DNA of 64,000 nucleotides, from NCBI RefSeq assembly GCF_030997045.1, contig NZ_CP116899.1:2677501-2741500 (forward strand), given 5' to 3'. Position numbers and translations under genes: made by a program. The DNA comes from Microbulbifer sp. TB1203 (GTDB taxonomy: Bacteria > Pseudomonadota > Gammaproteobacteria > Pseudomonadales > Cellvibrionaceae). Positions 1 to 9,672 of the stretch are shown here, in pieces. Positions within the stretch are counted from its first letter, which is position 1, and each line of letters begins with the position of its first letter. The notes under the pieces were generated by a model. The model was not told the origin of the DNA. It saw only the letters and a list, made by a program, of their open reading frames with translations, and made no database searches.

Positions 1-1914
1 GCCCGCGCCGTGCAACAGCCGAGCGCGCGCGCTGAGCACACCGATGACCATGTCGACGGTCGCATAGACCCGCAGCGCTTCAAGGCCGCGCTGGAACAGG
101 GTTTCGGCCCGCTGTAGCTCTCCCCGCTGGTAGCGGAGGAGCCCGATCATCGACTCCAGCAGGGCCACCCCCTCGGAGTTGGGCATCACGTGGCGCAGGA
201 TATTGCCCAACTGCTGCTCCGCATACCCGATGCCCTCCTTGAGCCTGGCGCCGGCGAGATAGACGAGCGCCTCGAAGCAGGCGGCCCAAGCCTGGTTGTA
301 GACCTGCTTCGGAACCGAGGGAGCCGCCAGCACCTGCCGGGCTATTTCCAGCACCTGCGCGTACTCCCGCCGGACGTAGTGCAACATGCCCGGCAACAGC
401 CTGAAGCAGTCGCGGAGATATACAGGCTCTGGGGGACAGCGGGGCAGCCAGGTGTCCGTCAGTTGCGCCGCCTTGTCCAGCTCGTCGTCGTAGGCGTACA
501 GGTTCGCCTCGATGCAGATGACCTCCACCCACTGTGCCGACTCGAGGGAATACCTGCGGCTCTTGAGCTCTTCCAGCAGCCGCCGCGCCTGAGGCAATCG
601 GTTGCAGAGCACCTGCAGCCAGGCCAGTTGGATCAGCGTCCCCTGGCTCTCCCGCAGCAGCGACTCCGGCAGTCGCCGGACCAGGCCGAGGAATTGGGAC
701 ACGTAACCCTGAACCAGAAGGCTGATCCCCTCCTCGTCGAGCAGCTCCAGCGCGCGTCCTTCATTGCCGGCGCTGATGGAATGCTGTATGGCCTCCGCCA
801 TCAATCCGTGTTTCTCAAACCAGGCACTGGCCCGGCGGTGCAGCTCCACAAGATCCTCCGCGCGAACGGACTCCAGTTGCCGCTGAAGGGCATTGCGGAA
901 CAGGGGATGCATTTGGTACCAGTCGCCGCTCTCGTCCAGGCTCTGCACCGGAAGGCGGGAATCCTGCAGCCGCGCCAGCTCGAAACTGTGTTCCCGGTCG
1001 CCGGTGACGGCCAGGCACAGGGATGCGCAGAAGCGGTCGAGTATGGCGATGCGGCGCAAAAAACCGGCCAGGGTCCCGGGCATCTGCGCCACCACCTCCT
1101 CGGTGAGAAAGTCGGCCACGGATCCGCTGTTAGCGGACAAGGCGCTGACAAGGCGGCTGCGATCGGCGGAGCCCTGCATGGACAGGGCGGCCAGCTGCAG
1201 CACGGCCGCCCAGCCACCGGTGCTCTCGCACAACAGCGCCATCTCCTCGCCGCTCACCTGCAAATGGTTGATGTCGCACAACAGGGCCCGCGTTTCCTCC
1301 CTGTCGAAACCCAGGTCGCCGCTATCGAGCAGCAACAGGTCGTCGGCCGCACTGTATCGCGACAGGGGGACCGGCGGCATGCTGCGCGAGCCGATAAAAA
1401 GGTAGAGGTTACCGGGCAGCTGCAGCAACAGGAGCCGCAACGCCTCGTGCACCGCCGGGTTGTGAATGTGGTGGTAATCGTCGAGAAACAGCGCGTAATG
1501 CCGGGAGGGATCCAGAAATCCGAGCAGTTCGGTGATCAGACGCCGGCCGCTGAACTCGCCCGCCGTCAGGCGGCGCTCAACCAGTTCCCCGGTGATCTCC
1601 GGGTTAAACTGACCGAGGGCCGCGCCCAGGCAGTAGAAAAAAAGGCCCTCTTCATTGTCCTCCTCATCCAGGGTCAGCCAGGCGGTGGCCAGTCCCCGGT
1701 CCTGCAACCGCTGCCGGCACTGCGCGAGGAAGGTGGACTTGCCGTAGCCGGCCGGCGCGGTCACCAGGCACAGGTGCGCCGCGGGAAGCTGCTCGCCGCA
1801 GGCCTTTTGCAGCAGCCGCTCGCGCAACACACTGTCCTCCACCAGGTGCGGAGGCGTCAGGCCCAAGGCGATCATGGGCGTCGAACCGAATCTGTTCTCG
1901 CTGCGAGCGGGCAT
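1..1914 (-). CDS. MalT-family LuxR-type ATP-dependent transcriptional regulator, C-terminus cut by window edge
   Basis: Reading the minus strand gives one uninterrupted frame entering from the left edge. Near the N-terminus it has a P-loop (APAGYGKST) and then a STAND-type NTPase region with an acidic Walker-B-like stretch (LFLDDYHH). Helical TPR-like repeats follow, reading towards the window edge. This is the MalT/large-LuxR layout: ATPase, winged helix, TPR-like sensor, then a C-terminal LuxR helix-turn-helix, which would lie outside the window. About 638 residues are visible of the usual roughly 900. I prefer the ATG at 1914 because GGAG stands 6 nt upstream; in-frame ATGs at 1950 and 1875 are alternatives. 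The inducer cannot be read from sequence. It faces away from the sortase pair, so a regulatory link is unproven. Confidence 0.85.
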   Translation of the reverse strand, partial: MPARSENRFGSTPMIALGLTPPHLVEDSVLRERLLQKACGEQLPAAHLCLVTAPAGYGKSTFLAQCRQRLQDRGLATAWLTLDEEDNEEGLFFYCLGAALGQFNPEITGELVERRLTAGEFSGRRLITELLGFLDPSRHYALFLDDYHHIHNPAVHEALRLLLLQLPGNLYLFIGSRSMPPVPLSRYSAADDLLLLDSGDLGFDREETRALLCDINHLQVSGEEMALLCESTGGWAAVLQLAALSMQGSADRSRLVSALSANSGSVADFLTEEVVAQMPGTLAGFLRRIAILDRFCASLCLAVTGDREHSFELARLQDSRLPVQSLDESGDWYQMHPLFRNALQRQLESVRAEDLVELHRRASAWFEKHGLMAEAIQHSISAGNEGRALELLDEEGISLLVQGYVSQFLGLVRRLPESLLRESQGTLIQLAWLQVLCNRLPQARRLLEELKSRRYSLESAQWVEVICIEANLYAYDDELDKAAQLTDTWLPRCPPEPVYLRDCFRLLPGMLHYVRREYAQVLEIARQVLAAPSVPKQVYNQAWAACFEALVYLAGARLKEGIGYAEQQLGNILRHVMPNSEGVALLESMIGLLRYQRGELQRAETLFQRGLEALRVYATVDMVIGVLSARARLLHGAG

Positions 1915-2122
1915 CAGGCACTCCGTCCAGGGCGGCTGCGGCGCGGGCATCCAGCCAGGGCGCTTCGCGCGATCCCATCAAAATGAGCGGCACCTCTTCG
2001 GGTACCCGCGAGGTAAAGATTTTTATAGTGTTTTAACCGATTGACCTGCCATCCAGTATAGGCCGGGGATAAAACCCTAGACGGAGCCGACTATCTGAAG
2101 CGCGCGGGTCGCCTCCCTTCCC

Positions 2123-2701
2123 TCACAGCTGGACCGGCGCCGCGCCGTCCAGGTACTCGGCGTACACCAGGTAGCGCAACGGGCCGCGGGGATCTATCGC
2201 ACCGAAGGGATAGCAGGTCACCAGCAGCAGCCCCGGCTCGGCGAAAACCGGCAGCTGTTCGCGACCGCTGTCCACCACCCGGGTCTCGCTGACCCTGTAG
2301 CTATGCCAGCGGCCGCGATTGTCCTGCAGCTGAATCGGTGCGCCGGGTTTGAGTTTGCCCAGGTCGCCGAAATGGGTATCGCGGTGGGCGGCGATCACCG
2401 TGGTGCGCGGCTCTCCCGGCGCGCCGGAGATTGCCAGCATTCCCGGGCCGAAGGCCAGCGCCTGGCCGCTGCCGCCGGCCAGTACCATCAAGGATGTTTG
2501 CTGATCCAGCTGCAGTTTCGCCACCGGCCAGGTGTCCGCCCAGGGCCAGGGCTTCACTTCGACGCCCGTCTGCAGCTGCTCCTCCCAGGCATCGCTGATC
2601 AGCACCTGTGCCAGCTCCGCCTTGGCCAGCAGCCAGGCGGCGCCGCCCAGCTGCCAAATCCCGGCGGTCAATAGGATGCCGGACAGAGCCGCGCGCAGCA
2701 T
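2123..2701 (-). CDS. Class GN (marine proteobacterial) sortase
   Basis: A 192-residue transpeptidase with an N-terminal hydrophobic anchor (about residues 1-25) and a C-terminal sortase fold. The catalytic His lies in AAHRDTHF, the Cys in LLVTCYPF (a TLxTC-like box) and the Arg in DPRGPLRY. Sortases cleave an LPxTG-like signal and join the protein to an amine. Gram-negative versions are rare and usually have a single dedicated substrate encoded next door. Here the start codon overlaps the stop of the upstream VIT/VWA gene (TAATG), so the two are almost certainly translationally coupled. It is expected to act in the inner membrane facing the periplasm; what the substrate is attached to is unknown. 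Confidence 0.9.
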   Translation of the reverse strand: MLRAALSGILLTAGIWQLGGAAWLLAKAELAQVLISDAWEEQLQTGVEVKPWPWADTWPVAKLQLDQQTSLMVLAGGSGQALAFGPGMLAISGAPGEPRTTVIAAHRDTHFGDLGKLKPGAPIQLQDNRGRWHSYRVSETRVVDSGREQLPVFAEPGLLLVTCYPFGAIDPRGPLRYLVYAEYLDGAAPVQL

Positions 2702-5085
2702 TAGCGAGTCCTCACCAGGCTACGCTCCTGCGGCAACCGGACCCGGCGCAGATCAGGCAGCAGTTTTCGCAGCCAACGGCGCAATTGCCGCGACAGACCG
2801 CACCGCAACGCCCGTCCGCGGCACAGCAGCCCGCCTAAGCTCAATAGGGCCGCGGCCATCAGCAGTTGCGCGTTGAGACCGGCGGCGGTGCTCGGGTAGG
2901 TCTGACGCTGCAGTACCTGACCGCGCGCCACCACATTGGGCACCGGGCTTTTGGAGAGCCCTTCCCCCTGCGGCCGCACCACTTTTTCCTCCACCGCGAC
3001 AAAGCTGGTGTAAGGACTTGCCAACTGGTGATCCAGTGCCAGCTGCAATACCTGCTCGCGCAGCGACTGCCCGGCCTCGCTGGATTCCCCCACCGCCAGT
3101 TGGCGGTCGCGCAGCGACTCTATTTTGCTGCGCGCCCAGACGCTTCCGATCCCGCGGCCGACATCGGACCCGCTTTTCTTCAGAGCCAGGCGCAGCTGGA
3201 ACTGCTTGCCCGCCTGTCTTCCGCGCAACTGCACCTCACCGCTCAGCCCGGCGCCCCCGATCTTCGCCACCAGTTGTATCGGCTCACCGCGGTAGAGGTC
3301 GGGAATTCTTTTCGGGTAGGCGTCCACCACCAGTCCCTGGGGCCAGGTGATCTGCAAATCGGTGGCCAGCGGGTTTTCCAGCTTGGCAAACAGCGCCTGC
3401 ATTTTCTCCTGCACCTCGCCCAAATCACCGATGGTGACGGAGGCGCCGCGGCCAAACTGCGCAGCCTTGCGCATGAAGTGACTGTTAGGGGCCGAGCCGA
3501 TGCCAACGGTGAACAGGCGCGCGTTGGCGAGCGATTGCTGGATCAGTTCGAATAGCGCACGCTCGTTGCCCACCGCGCCGTCGGTGATAAACACCACCTG
3601 CCGCACAAGATTGTCGTCACCGGGCAGCTGCTGGCTCAGCGCCAGGCGCAGAGCCGGCGCCATCTCAGTGCCGCCACGGGCCTGTAAGTTCTCCACCTGG
3701 GCGCGGGCGTGCCGAATATTGACCGGGTCCGCAGCGACCGGGCGCGGGAACAGCGCGCGGGTGTTGCTGTTGAATTCGATCACGTTGAAGCGGTCCCCCG
3801 GCTGTAGTCGCGACAGCGCCAACAGCAAACTCTCCTTGGCCTGGCGAATCGAGTTGCCGCCCATGGAACCGGAGGTGTCGATCACATAGACAACTTCCCG
3901 CGGCAGGCGCCGCACCTTTCCCGCCCTGTCCGGCGGCAACAGCAACAGCTGCAGGTAAGTACTGGCCCGCTTCTCTCCATCTTCTCCGTCCGGTGCCATT
4001 CCCTGTTCGGTAAACAGCGCCGCGCGGGGCATAGCTGACGCGCGCGGGCGCCAGCGCAGGGCGAAATCCCGGTCCATGGCCGCACTGCCGTTGCGCAGGG
4101 TGACGAAATAGCTTCCGCCGCTGTGCTTTTTGAAATCGATATCGTGATAGGGGCTGGTGATATCTGCCAAGGGCAGCCCGCCGTCCAGTTTTACCTCGAC
4201 GGAAATTTTGTGGCTGCTGTTTGCAGTCAGCTCTGCGGCCGGTTGCGCAAAGCTGTCGGGAGGCATTTTGGGCGACTTTACGCTGCCCCGAAGGGTGGAT
4301 TCCACTGGTGGAATCCACATAAATGGAGTGATCTTATCTGCGTCCGGCACTTGGTTCGTGGGAAGAGCCCAGCCGTCACCATCGACCGACAGCTCGGTTT
4401 CGGCATCTTCGATCACCTTGCCGGGAATATAGCGCGGTGTCAGTGTGGTGGGCAGGCGCAGGCTGAAAGTGCCGCTGTCGTAAGCCACCGGCTGCAGGTA
4501 GCGGATATGCACGCGAATGGTTTCACCCGGGGCGATATTCGCCACTTTGTTGGTAAACAGATTCGGGCGCTGCTGCTCCAATAGCGCGGCGCGCTTGCCG
4601 GCGGCGCGGGCAGCCTTGTAGATCTGCGCGGCCTGCTCGCGCTCGCGCACCTTGCCGACGATACGCCGTTCGCCCACCTGGATTTCCAGGCCGTTCACCG
4701 CCGCCTGTTCCGGCAGTGGCAGTACGTACACCGCCTCCTGCCACTGGTCGCTGCGGTTGGCGAACGCCTGCTCCAGCTGCACTTCCGCCACCAGTCCGCG
4801 AACCTCAATACGCGCATGACTGGCCAGATGGACTGCCGGTGTATAACGGCCCTGCTCCGCGCTGTTAAACAGCAGGTCCCCGCTTTCCACGTCGTCCAGA
4901 GTGACAGCCTGTTCCGCCCGCGCGCCCACCGCGGCGATAAATACCGCCAGCGCGGTAACCAGAAACAGCAGCCAGCGGCTGCGCTTTCCCCCGCGGTAGC
5001 GGCGGCGGTAGTATTCCTCGGTCGGTAACACCAGCAGTTCGCGCGGTATGCGCTGGCCGGAAAAAAGTGCCCTGTTCACTTGCAT
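2701..5085 (-). CDS. Marine proteobacterial sortase target protein with VIT and VWA domains
   Basis: A 794-residue exported protein. A basic N-terminus precedes a membrane segment (about residues 37-55), followed by a VIT (inter-alpha-trypsin inhibitor) domain at about 60-190 and a von Willebrand A domain whose MIDAS motif DTSGSMGG begins near residue 403. The tail is a sorting signal: YPSTA at about 730, a hydrophobic stretch, then a long Arg-rich end. The motif departs from LPxTG at its first and last positions. Family knowledge (TIGR03788 type): this is often the only sortase substrate in its genome. The annotated ATG lies directly against GGAGGG; a GTG at 5079 gives better ribosome-site spacing and may be the true start. 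It forms a two-gene operon with the sortase. Confidence 0.9.
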   Translation of the reverse strand: MQVNRALFSGQRIPRELLVLPTEEYYRRRYRGGKRSRWLLFLVTALAVFIAAVGARAEQAVTLDDVESGDLLFNSAEQGRYTPAVHLASHARIEVRGLVAEVQLEQAFANRSDQWQEAVYVLPLPEQAAVNGLEIQVGERRIVGKVREREQAAQIYKAARAAGKRAALLEQQRPNLFTNKVANIAPGETIRVHIRYLQPVAYDSGTFSLRLPTTLTPRYIPGKVIEDAETELSVDGDGWALPTNQVPDADKITPFMWIPPVESTLRGSVKSPKMPPDSFAQPAAELTANSSHKISVEVKLDGGLPLADITSPYHDIDFKKHSGGSYFVTLRNGSAAMDRDFALRWRPRASAMPRAALFTEQGMAPDGEDGEKRASTYLQLLLLPPDRAGKVRRLPREVVYVIDTSGSMGGNSIRQAKESLLLALSRLQPGDRFNVIEFNSNTRALFPRPVAADPVNIRHARAQVENLQARGGTEMAPALRLALSQQLPGDDNLVRQVVFITDGAVGNERALFELIQQSLANARLFTVGIGSAPNSHFMRKAAQFGRGASVTIGDLGEVQEKMQALFAKLENPLATDLQITWPQGLVVDAYPKRIPDLYRGEPIQLVAKIGGAGLSGEVQLRGRQAGKQFQLRLALKKSGSDVGRGIGSVWARSKIESLRDRQLAVGESSEAGQSLREQVLQLALDHQLASPYTSFVAVEEKVVRPQGEGLSKSPVPNVVARGQVLQRQTYPSTAAGLNAQLLMAAALLSLGGLLCRGRALRCGLSRQLRRWLRKLLPDLRRVRLPQERSLVRTR

Positions 5086-5218
5086 CCCTCCATATTTGTT
5101 TCGTTCTGAAGTGGATTAAAAAGGGGCAAGCGGGCGGAAACGGGTTTGGATAGCGGCGGGAAGAAGGGGAATTGTGGCGAATTCTGGCAGCGGATTGCCG
5201 CTCGGTGGATCATTGATT

Positions 5219-5288
5219 TGTAGGAGCGGGCCATGCCCGCGATGGGTGTTTGCCGTACCCTTGATCGCGGGCATGGCCCGCTCCTACA
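5219..5288. repeat. REP-like inverted pair (TGTAGGAGCGGGCCATGCCC family)
   Basis: Two arms of about 25 bp, reading TGTAGGAGCGGGCCATGC... and its reverse complement, flank a short loop and would fold into a long hairpin. The same arms recur as a longer perfect pair at 63808-63882. It lies between the sortase-target start and the purC terminator. Confidence 0.8.
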
Positions 5289-5332
5289 GGGGAAGTCCCG
5301 GAGGGTTAGGGATTTTCCACGTTACCGGGCAC

Positions 5333-5361
5333 AAAAAAAACCGGCGCAAGCGCCGGTTTTT
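5333..5361 (-). terminator. Rho-independent terminator of purC
   Basis: The stem CCGGCG/CGCCGG with a CAAG loop is followed, on the minus strand, by a run of eight T. It begins about 20 bp after the purC stop. Confidence 0.85.
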
Positions 5362-5383
5362 GTGCAGATTATCTGATCAGGCC

Positions 5384-6487
5384 CTAATCAATCAAACCAT
5401 AGTCGTTACGCAGCACCTCGATCAGTTCCGCCTTCGGGTTTTCGGAGAGTTCCAGTTTCCCGCCGATAATCTTTTCCGCAATCCCTACATAAGTATCGGA
5501 TACATCCATCAGCATGGATGCCGGCAGCTCGTTGTCGCGGGCCAGGGCCTGGCGCTCGTCCATGCGGTCCTTGTTGAGCAGGATATCCGGGTCCGCGAAG
5601 TGGCTCAGCAGCGCCTGGCGGAAACCCTCTTTCGAGTTTTCCACTACCTTGCCAGCGCGGTACTGTTCGCCATCCCAGATACGGGAGGAATCCGGGGTGC
5701 CCACCTCGTCCATATAGATCAGCTTTTCCTCGCCGTTGGCGTCGGTGACGTAGCCGAACTCGAATTTGGTGTCGACGAAGATTTGGTCGAGTTTTTCCAG
5801 TTCCTCGGAGATCACGTCGAAGCCCTCTTTCAGCAACTTCTCGTAGAGCTCGATATCGTCACGGCGGCGGAAATTGAAGGCCTCGAAATTATCTTCAATG
5901 TTGCCGCGGGTGATGTTGACGTCGTCCGCCTCCGGCACGCCGGGGATGCCCTTGAGGATCCCCTTGGTGGATGGGGTGATCAGCAATTCCGGCAGCTTCT
6001 GGTCCTTCTGCAGGCCGTCGGGAATTTCGATGCCACAGAACTCGCGCTCGCCCTTGGCATAGGCACGCCACATGGAGCCGGTGATGTACTGGCGGGCGAT
6101 GGCCTCGATCATCACCGGGCGCGCCTTCTGCACTATCCATACCAGCGGGTGGGGAATGTCGAGGATGTGGCTGTCCGCCAGGCCGTTGTCCCGGAACAAC
6201 TTGAACCAGTGGTTGGAGATGGCGTTCAACGCCGCCCCCTTGCCCGGCACGCCGCGCATGCCGCCCTCACCGGTCCAGATACAGTCGAACGCGGAGATGC
6301 GGTCGGAGATCACCATCACCGCCAGCGGCGCATCCGGGGCTACAGGGTAGCCCTTTTCCTGTATCAGGCGGCGGCTGTCGGTCTCGGTTAGCCAGTAGAC
6401 GGAGCGGACTTTGCCGCTGTGGACGGGCTTGTCGGTGCGAATCGGCAGGTCGTCGTTGACCGCCAGTACTTTGTCGGCAAGGCTCAT
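5384..6487 (-). CDS. purC: Phosphoribosylaminoimidazole-succinocarboxamide (SAICAR) synthase, long form
   Basis: Purine biosynthesis step joining CAIR and L-aspartate with ATP to give SAICAR, in the cytosol. The 367-residue protein carries the family signature SGKVRSVY near the N-terminus and the SDRISAFDCIW block near residue 80. Its length matches the longer gammaproteobacterial/eukaryote-like form rather than the roughly 237-residue E. coli type. It is a single gene ending at a strong terminator. The start is supported by an AGG-type ribosome site upstream. In Pseudomonas-type genomes purC also lies near the perM-tusA-bepA-nadA group seen here. Confidence 0.96.
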   Translation of the reverse strand: MSLADKVLAVNDDLPIRTDKPVHSGKVRSVYWLTETDSRRLIQEKGYPVAPDAPLAVMVISDRISAFDCIWTGEGGMRGVPGKGAALNAISNHWFKLFRDNGLADSHILDIPHPLVWIVQKARPVMIEAIARQYITGSMWRAYAKGEREFCGIEIPDGLQKDQKLPELLITPSTKGILKGIPGVPEADDVNITRGNIEDNFEAFNFRRRDDIELYEKLLKEGFDVISEELEKLDQIFVDTKFEFGYVTDANGEEKLIYMDEVGTPDSSRIWDGEQYRAGKVVENSKEGFRQALLSHFADPDILLNKDRMDERQALARDNELPASMLMDVSDTYVGIAEKIIGGKLELSENPKAELIEVLRNDYGLID

Positions 6488-6569
6488 GGATCTATACCTG
6501 TTCAGGGGCTGCCAGAGAGAAAGCGCGGGATTCTAGCAAAAGCGCTCCAGCGCAAACAGAGCCCCGCGC

Positions 6570-7673
6570 TTATGGTTGATCGCCGCCGTTCTCCGCCATC
6601 TCCCTGGCCTCCCATTCGGCCTGGTGACCGGCAGTCGGCCAGGCGTTCATGATTGCCTTCAGCAGAGTCGCCAGCGGAATGGCGAAGAAGACGCCCCAGA
6701 AGCCCCAGATGCCGCCGAAAAACAGTACCGCGAGAATAATCGCCACCGGGTGCAGGTTGACCGCCTCGGAAAACAGCAGCGGCACCAGCACGTTGCCGTC
6801 GAGCAGTTGGATAATGCCGTAGGCCAGGATCAGGTAGAAGAACTCGCTGCTCCAGCCCCACTGGAACAGCCCGATGGCGGCCACTGGGATGGTCACCACT
6901 GCGGCACCGATATAGGGGATCAACACGCTGAGCCCCACAGCCACCGCCAGCAGCAGCGCGTAATTGACCCCCAGCATCAGGAAGGCGGCGTAGCTGACCA
7001 CAGCGACGATGGAGATCTCGATCACCTTGCCGCGCACGTAGTTGGCCACCTGGTCGTTCATCTCGTGCCAGATCTGGCGCAGCATGGGCCTACGATTGGG
7101 CAGGAAAGAGACACACCAATTGATCAGCTTGTCGGAATCCTTGAGAAAGAAGAACACCAGGATCGGCACCACCACTGCGTAGATCAGCACCGCTGCCAGC
7201 ACCGGCAGGTTGGCGAGGGAGAAGGTCACCAGGGTCTGGCCCACCGAGCCCAGTTCACTGGCCAGGGTACTGAAGATATCGTCGATCTGCTCCGCGGAAA
7301 CCAGCCGCGGGTAGCGCTCCGGCAGCAGTAGCAGCAACTGCTGCCCCCGCTCGATCATATTCGGCAGTTCCGCAAACAACCGCACCAGCTGGCGCCAGAT
7401 GATCGGCAGCACCACTAGAAACAGGGCCACGATAGTGCCCACCAGGACCAGGCAGGCCAGGGTTACCGCCAGCCAGTGGGGCACCTTCCATGAAACGAGC
7501 CGCTGCACCATACCCTGCATCAGGAAGGCGATGATCAGCGCCGCCAGCACCGGGGCCAGCACCTGGCCCAGGGTCGCCAGAACCACTAGGGCCGCCAGCA
7601 TCAGCAGCACCAGCAGCACTACCTCTTCCTGGCTGAAGTAGCGGTTTACCCAGTTTCGGACTATCGCCAGCAT
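6570..7673 (-). CDS. perM: AI-2E family transporter (PerM-like permease)
   Basis: A 367-residue polytopic inner-membrane protein of the AI-2E/UPF0118 family, with paired hydrophobic segments at the N-terminus, a central amphipathic region (about residues 100-150) and four or five more membrane spans. Conserved blocks include DSDKLINWCVSFLP and the C-terminal PLLFSEAVNLHPVAIILAVL. Family members have been linked to AI-2 export, osmotic tolerance or Na+/H+ antiport, so the substrate is open. It starts 4 bp after the tusA stop, so the two genes are co-transcribed, as in pseudomonads. Confidence 0.9.
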   Translation of the reverse strand: MLAIVRNWVNRYFSQEEVVLLVLLMLAALVVLATLGQVLAPVLAALIIAFLMQGMVQRLVSWKVPHWLAVTLACLVLVGTIVALFLVVLPIIWRQLVRLFAELPNMIERGQQLLLLLPERYPRLVSAEQIDDIFSTLASELGSVGQTLVTFSLANLPVLAAVLIYAVVVPILVFFFLKDSDKLINWCVSFLPNRRPMLRQIWHEMNDQVANYVRGKVIEISIVAVVSYAAFLMLGVNYALLLAVAVGLSVLIPYIGAAVVTIPVAAIGLFQWGWSSEFFYLILAYGIIQLLDGNVLVPLLFSEAVNLHPVAIILAVLFFGGIWGFWGVFFAIPLATLLKAIMNAWPTAGHQAEWEAREMAENGGDQP

Positions 7674-7677
7674 AATT

Positions 7678-7941
7678 TCAGGTGTCTCGTCTTATCCAGT
7701 AGCTGAATACCCCGCCCCGCTGCTCCGCGCGCAGCAGCGGCCGGCGGCTCAGTTCGGCGTAGCTGTGGAAGTCCCGCCAGGAACCCGGATCTGTGGCCAG
7801 CACCCGCAGCAGCGTACCGGCGGGCAGTTCACCCAGGGCCCGGCGCATGGCCAGCAGCGGCTGCGGACAGGTCAGCCCGCGGGTGTCCAGGGTGTGCGCG
7901 GCATCCCAGTCCACGTTTTGTGTCTGTACAGTTCCGGTCAT
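7678..7941 (-). CDS. tusA: TusA/SirA-family sulfur-carrier protein
   Basis: 87 residues with the hallmark motif LDTRGLTCPQPLL, the sulfur-accepting Cys being residue 25, and a ferredoxin-like alpha/beta core. TusA-fold proteins carry persulfide sulfur to tRNA thiolation, molybdenum-cofactor or other pathways. The arrangement with perM downstream and a divergent BepA-type protease matches the Pseudomonas locus whose TusA protein affects molybdenum homeostasis. Which pathway it serves here is inferred only. Confidence 0.9.
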   Translation of the reverse strand: MTGTVQTQNVDWDAAHTLDTRGLTCPQPLLAMRRALGELPAGTLLRVLATDPGSWRDFHSYAELSRRPLLRAEQRGGVFSYWIRRDT

Positions 7942-8175
7942 CGTCTCGGTCGAGAATCGGCAGTGCGGCGGATTATAGCCCGGATGTTGTATGAAATGCC
8001 GCGTCCCTTTATTCGTCTATCCGCTCGCCCGCCAAGGGGTACGCCCTTGGGCCCGGAGTCACCGTTCACAAACAACAGAACCTTTTCCCCGCCCTCTTGG
8101 TCAAAACCTCGACAGCTCGCCGAGGTTCCGTATAGAGTTGTCTTAGATCTTTTCTTGACCAAGCAGTAGCCACAG

Positions 8176-9672
8176 ATGATCGATCACCAACAGAAAAACT
8201 CGCGGCGTTCCCCTTCCCGCCGGCACCTCGGCAGCGGGCTGGCGATCCTGGGTCTGGGCTTGTTGCTCGGCGCGCCGCTGGCGGCAGTCGCCGACGACGG
8301 CCAGATCCTGTTGCCGGAACTGGGCGACAGCAGCAGCGGTGTGGTATCCCGAACACGGGAGAAGGAACTGGGGCAGATGTGGCTGCGCATGTTCCGCAGC
8401 CAGGTGCGCACCTCCAACGACGCGCTGCTGCAGCAGTACGTGGAAAATACGGTCAAGAGCCTGTCCGAATACGCCCCACTGGAAGACAAGTCCATCGACG
8501 TGGTGGTGGTCAGTAACGACACCATGAATGCCTTCGCGGTGCCCGGCGGCATCATGGGCGTACATACCGGCCTGTTCCTGTTTGCCGAAAACGAAGATCA
8601 GTTCGCGTCGGTGATCGCCCACGAACTGGGCCACCTGAGCCAGCGCCACTACGCCCGCTCCCTCGAGGCCCAGCGCAACAGTACCATCCCCACCCTCGCC
8701 GGCATGCTCGGCGCCCTGGTTCTCGCCGCCACCGCCGGCGGTGACGCCGGTATCGCGGCGATGACCGCCACCCAGGCCGCCGCGCTGGACAGCCAGCTGC
8801 GCTTCTCCCGCCAGAACGAACAGGAAGCGGACCGGGTGGGCATCGAGACCCTCGCCAAATCCGGCCGCAATCCCGAGGAGGCCGGCGAGATGTTCGAACA
8901 GATGCTCAGGGCCACCCGTTATTACCGCCGCCCGCCGGAGTTCCTGCTCACCCACCCGGTGACCGAAAAGCGCATTGCCGACGCCAAACTGCGCGCCAAC
9001 CGCATGCCGGCGGTCGAGACCAGCGACAGCCGTGAATACCATCTGATGCGCGCACGCATCCGCGTGGCCGCCGAAGCCACCCCGCAACAGGCGGTCAAAC
9101 GCTTCCAGGCGGAACTGCGCGGTATCAGCGACAATGAGGACGCCGCCCGCTACGGCCTGGCGCTGGCGCAGACCGCCGCCGGCAAAATGGACACTGCCCT
9201 GGAAACCCTGCAGCCGCTGCTGGACAGGGAGCCGGACAAGGCGGCCTTTGTATTGGCCCGCGCGGATATCGACCTGGCCCGCCAGGATTACAACAGCGCC
9301 ACCAAGCGCCTGCGCAAGGCGCTGGACAGGAACCCCGGCGATCACGCCCTGACCATGGGTCTGGCCAACGCCCACTTCAAGGCGGGCAACTACCTGGCTG
9401 CGGAGCGCATCCTCGAAAGGCACAGCCGCGTGCGCAAAAAGGACCCGGCGGTCTGGTACCTGCTGGCGGAGACTCACGGCCTGGCCGGGGACATCGTCGG
9501 TGTACACGAGGCGCGCGCCGAGTACTACATTCTCAACGGCGTCTTCGACAAGGCCCTGCAGCACCTGCGCCACGGCATCCGCATGGCCAAGGACGACTAC
9601 CAGACCCACGCGATCCTGGAGCAGCGTATGAAAGATGTGATCAAGATGCAGGAGAAGGCCAAAGAGCTTTAA
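8176..9672 (+). CDS. bepA: BepA-like periplasmic M48 metalloprotease with TPR domain
   Basis: 498 residues. A signal peptide (about 1-39, ending AAVA) precedes an M48 zinc protease domain with HELGH at 149-153 and a downstream metal-ligand Glu in the EQEADRVG block. The C-terminal half is helical TPR repeats. BepA (YfgC) degrades stalled LptD and misassembled outer-membrane proteins and helps LptD maturation at the BAM complex. It is divergent from tusA-perM across 234 bp. The ribosome site before the ATG is weak. A repeat element begins directly after its stop. Confidence 0.93.
   Translation: MIDHQQKNSRRSPSRRHLGSGLAILGLGLLLGAPLAAVADDGQILLPELGDSSSGVVSRTREKELGQMWLRMFRSQVRTSNDALLQQYVENTVKSLSEYAPLEDKSIDVVVVSNDTMNAFAVPGGIMGVHTGLFLFAENEDQFASVIAHELGHLSQRHYARSLEAQRNSTIPTLAGMLGALVLAATAGGDAGIAAMTATQAAALDSQLRFSRQNEQEADRVGIETLAKSGRNPEEAGEMFEQMLRATRYYRRPPEFLLTHPVTEKRIADAKLRANRMPAVETSDSREYHLMRARIRVAAEATPQQAVKRFQAELRGISDNEDAARYGLALAQTAAGKMDTALETLQPLLDREPDKAAFVLARADIDLARQDYNSATKRLRKALDRNPGDHALTMGLANAHFKAGNYLAAERILERHSRVRKKDPAVWYLLAETHGLAGDIVGVHEARAEYYILNGVFDKALQHLRHGIRMAKDDYQTHAILEQRMKDVIKMQEKAKEL

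Noticed and set aside
190..1986. A 598-codon plus-strand open frame
   Set aside because: Shadow of the MalT-type regulator on the minus strand, which shows a P-loop and family blocks.
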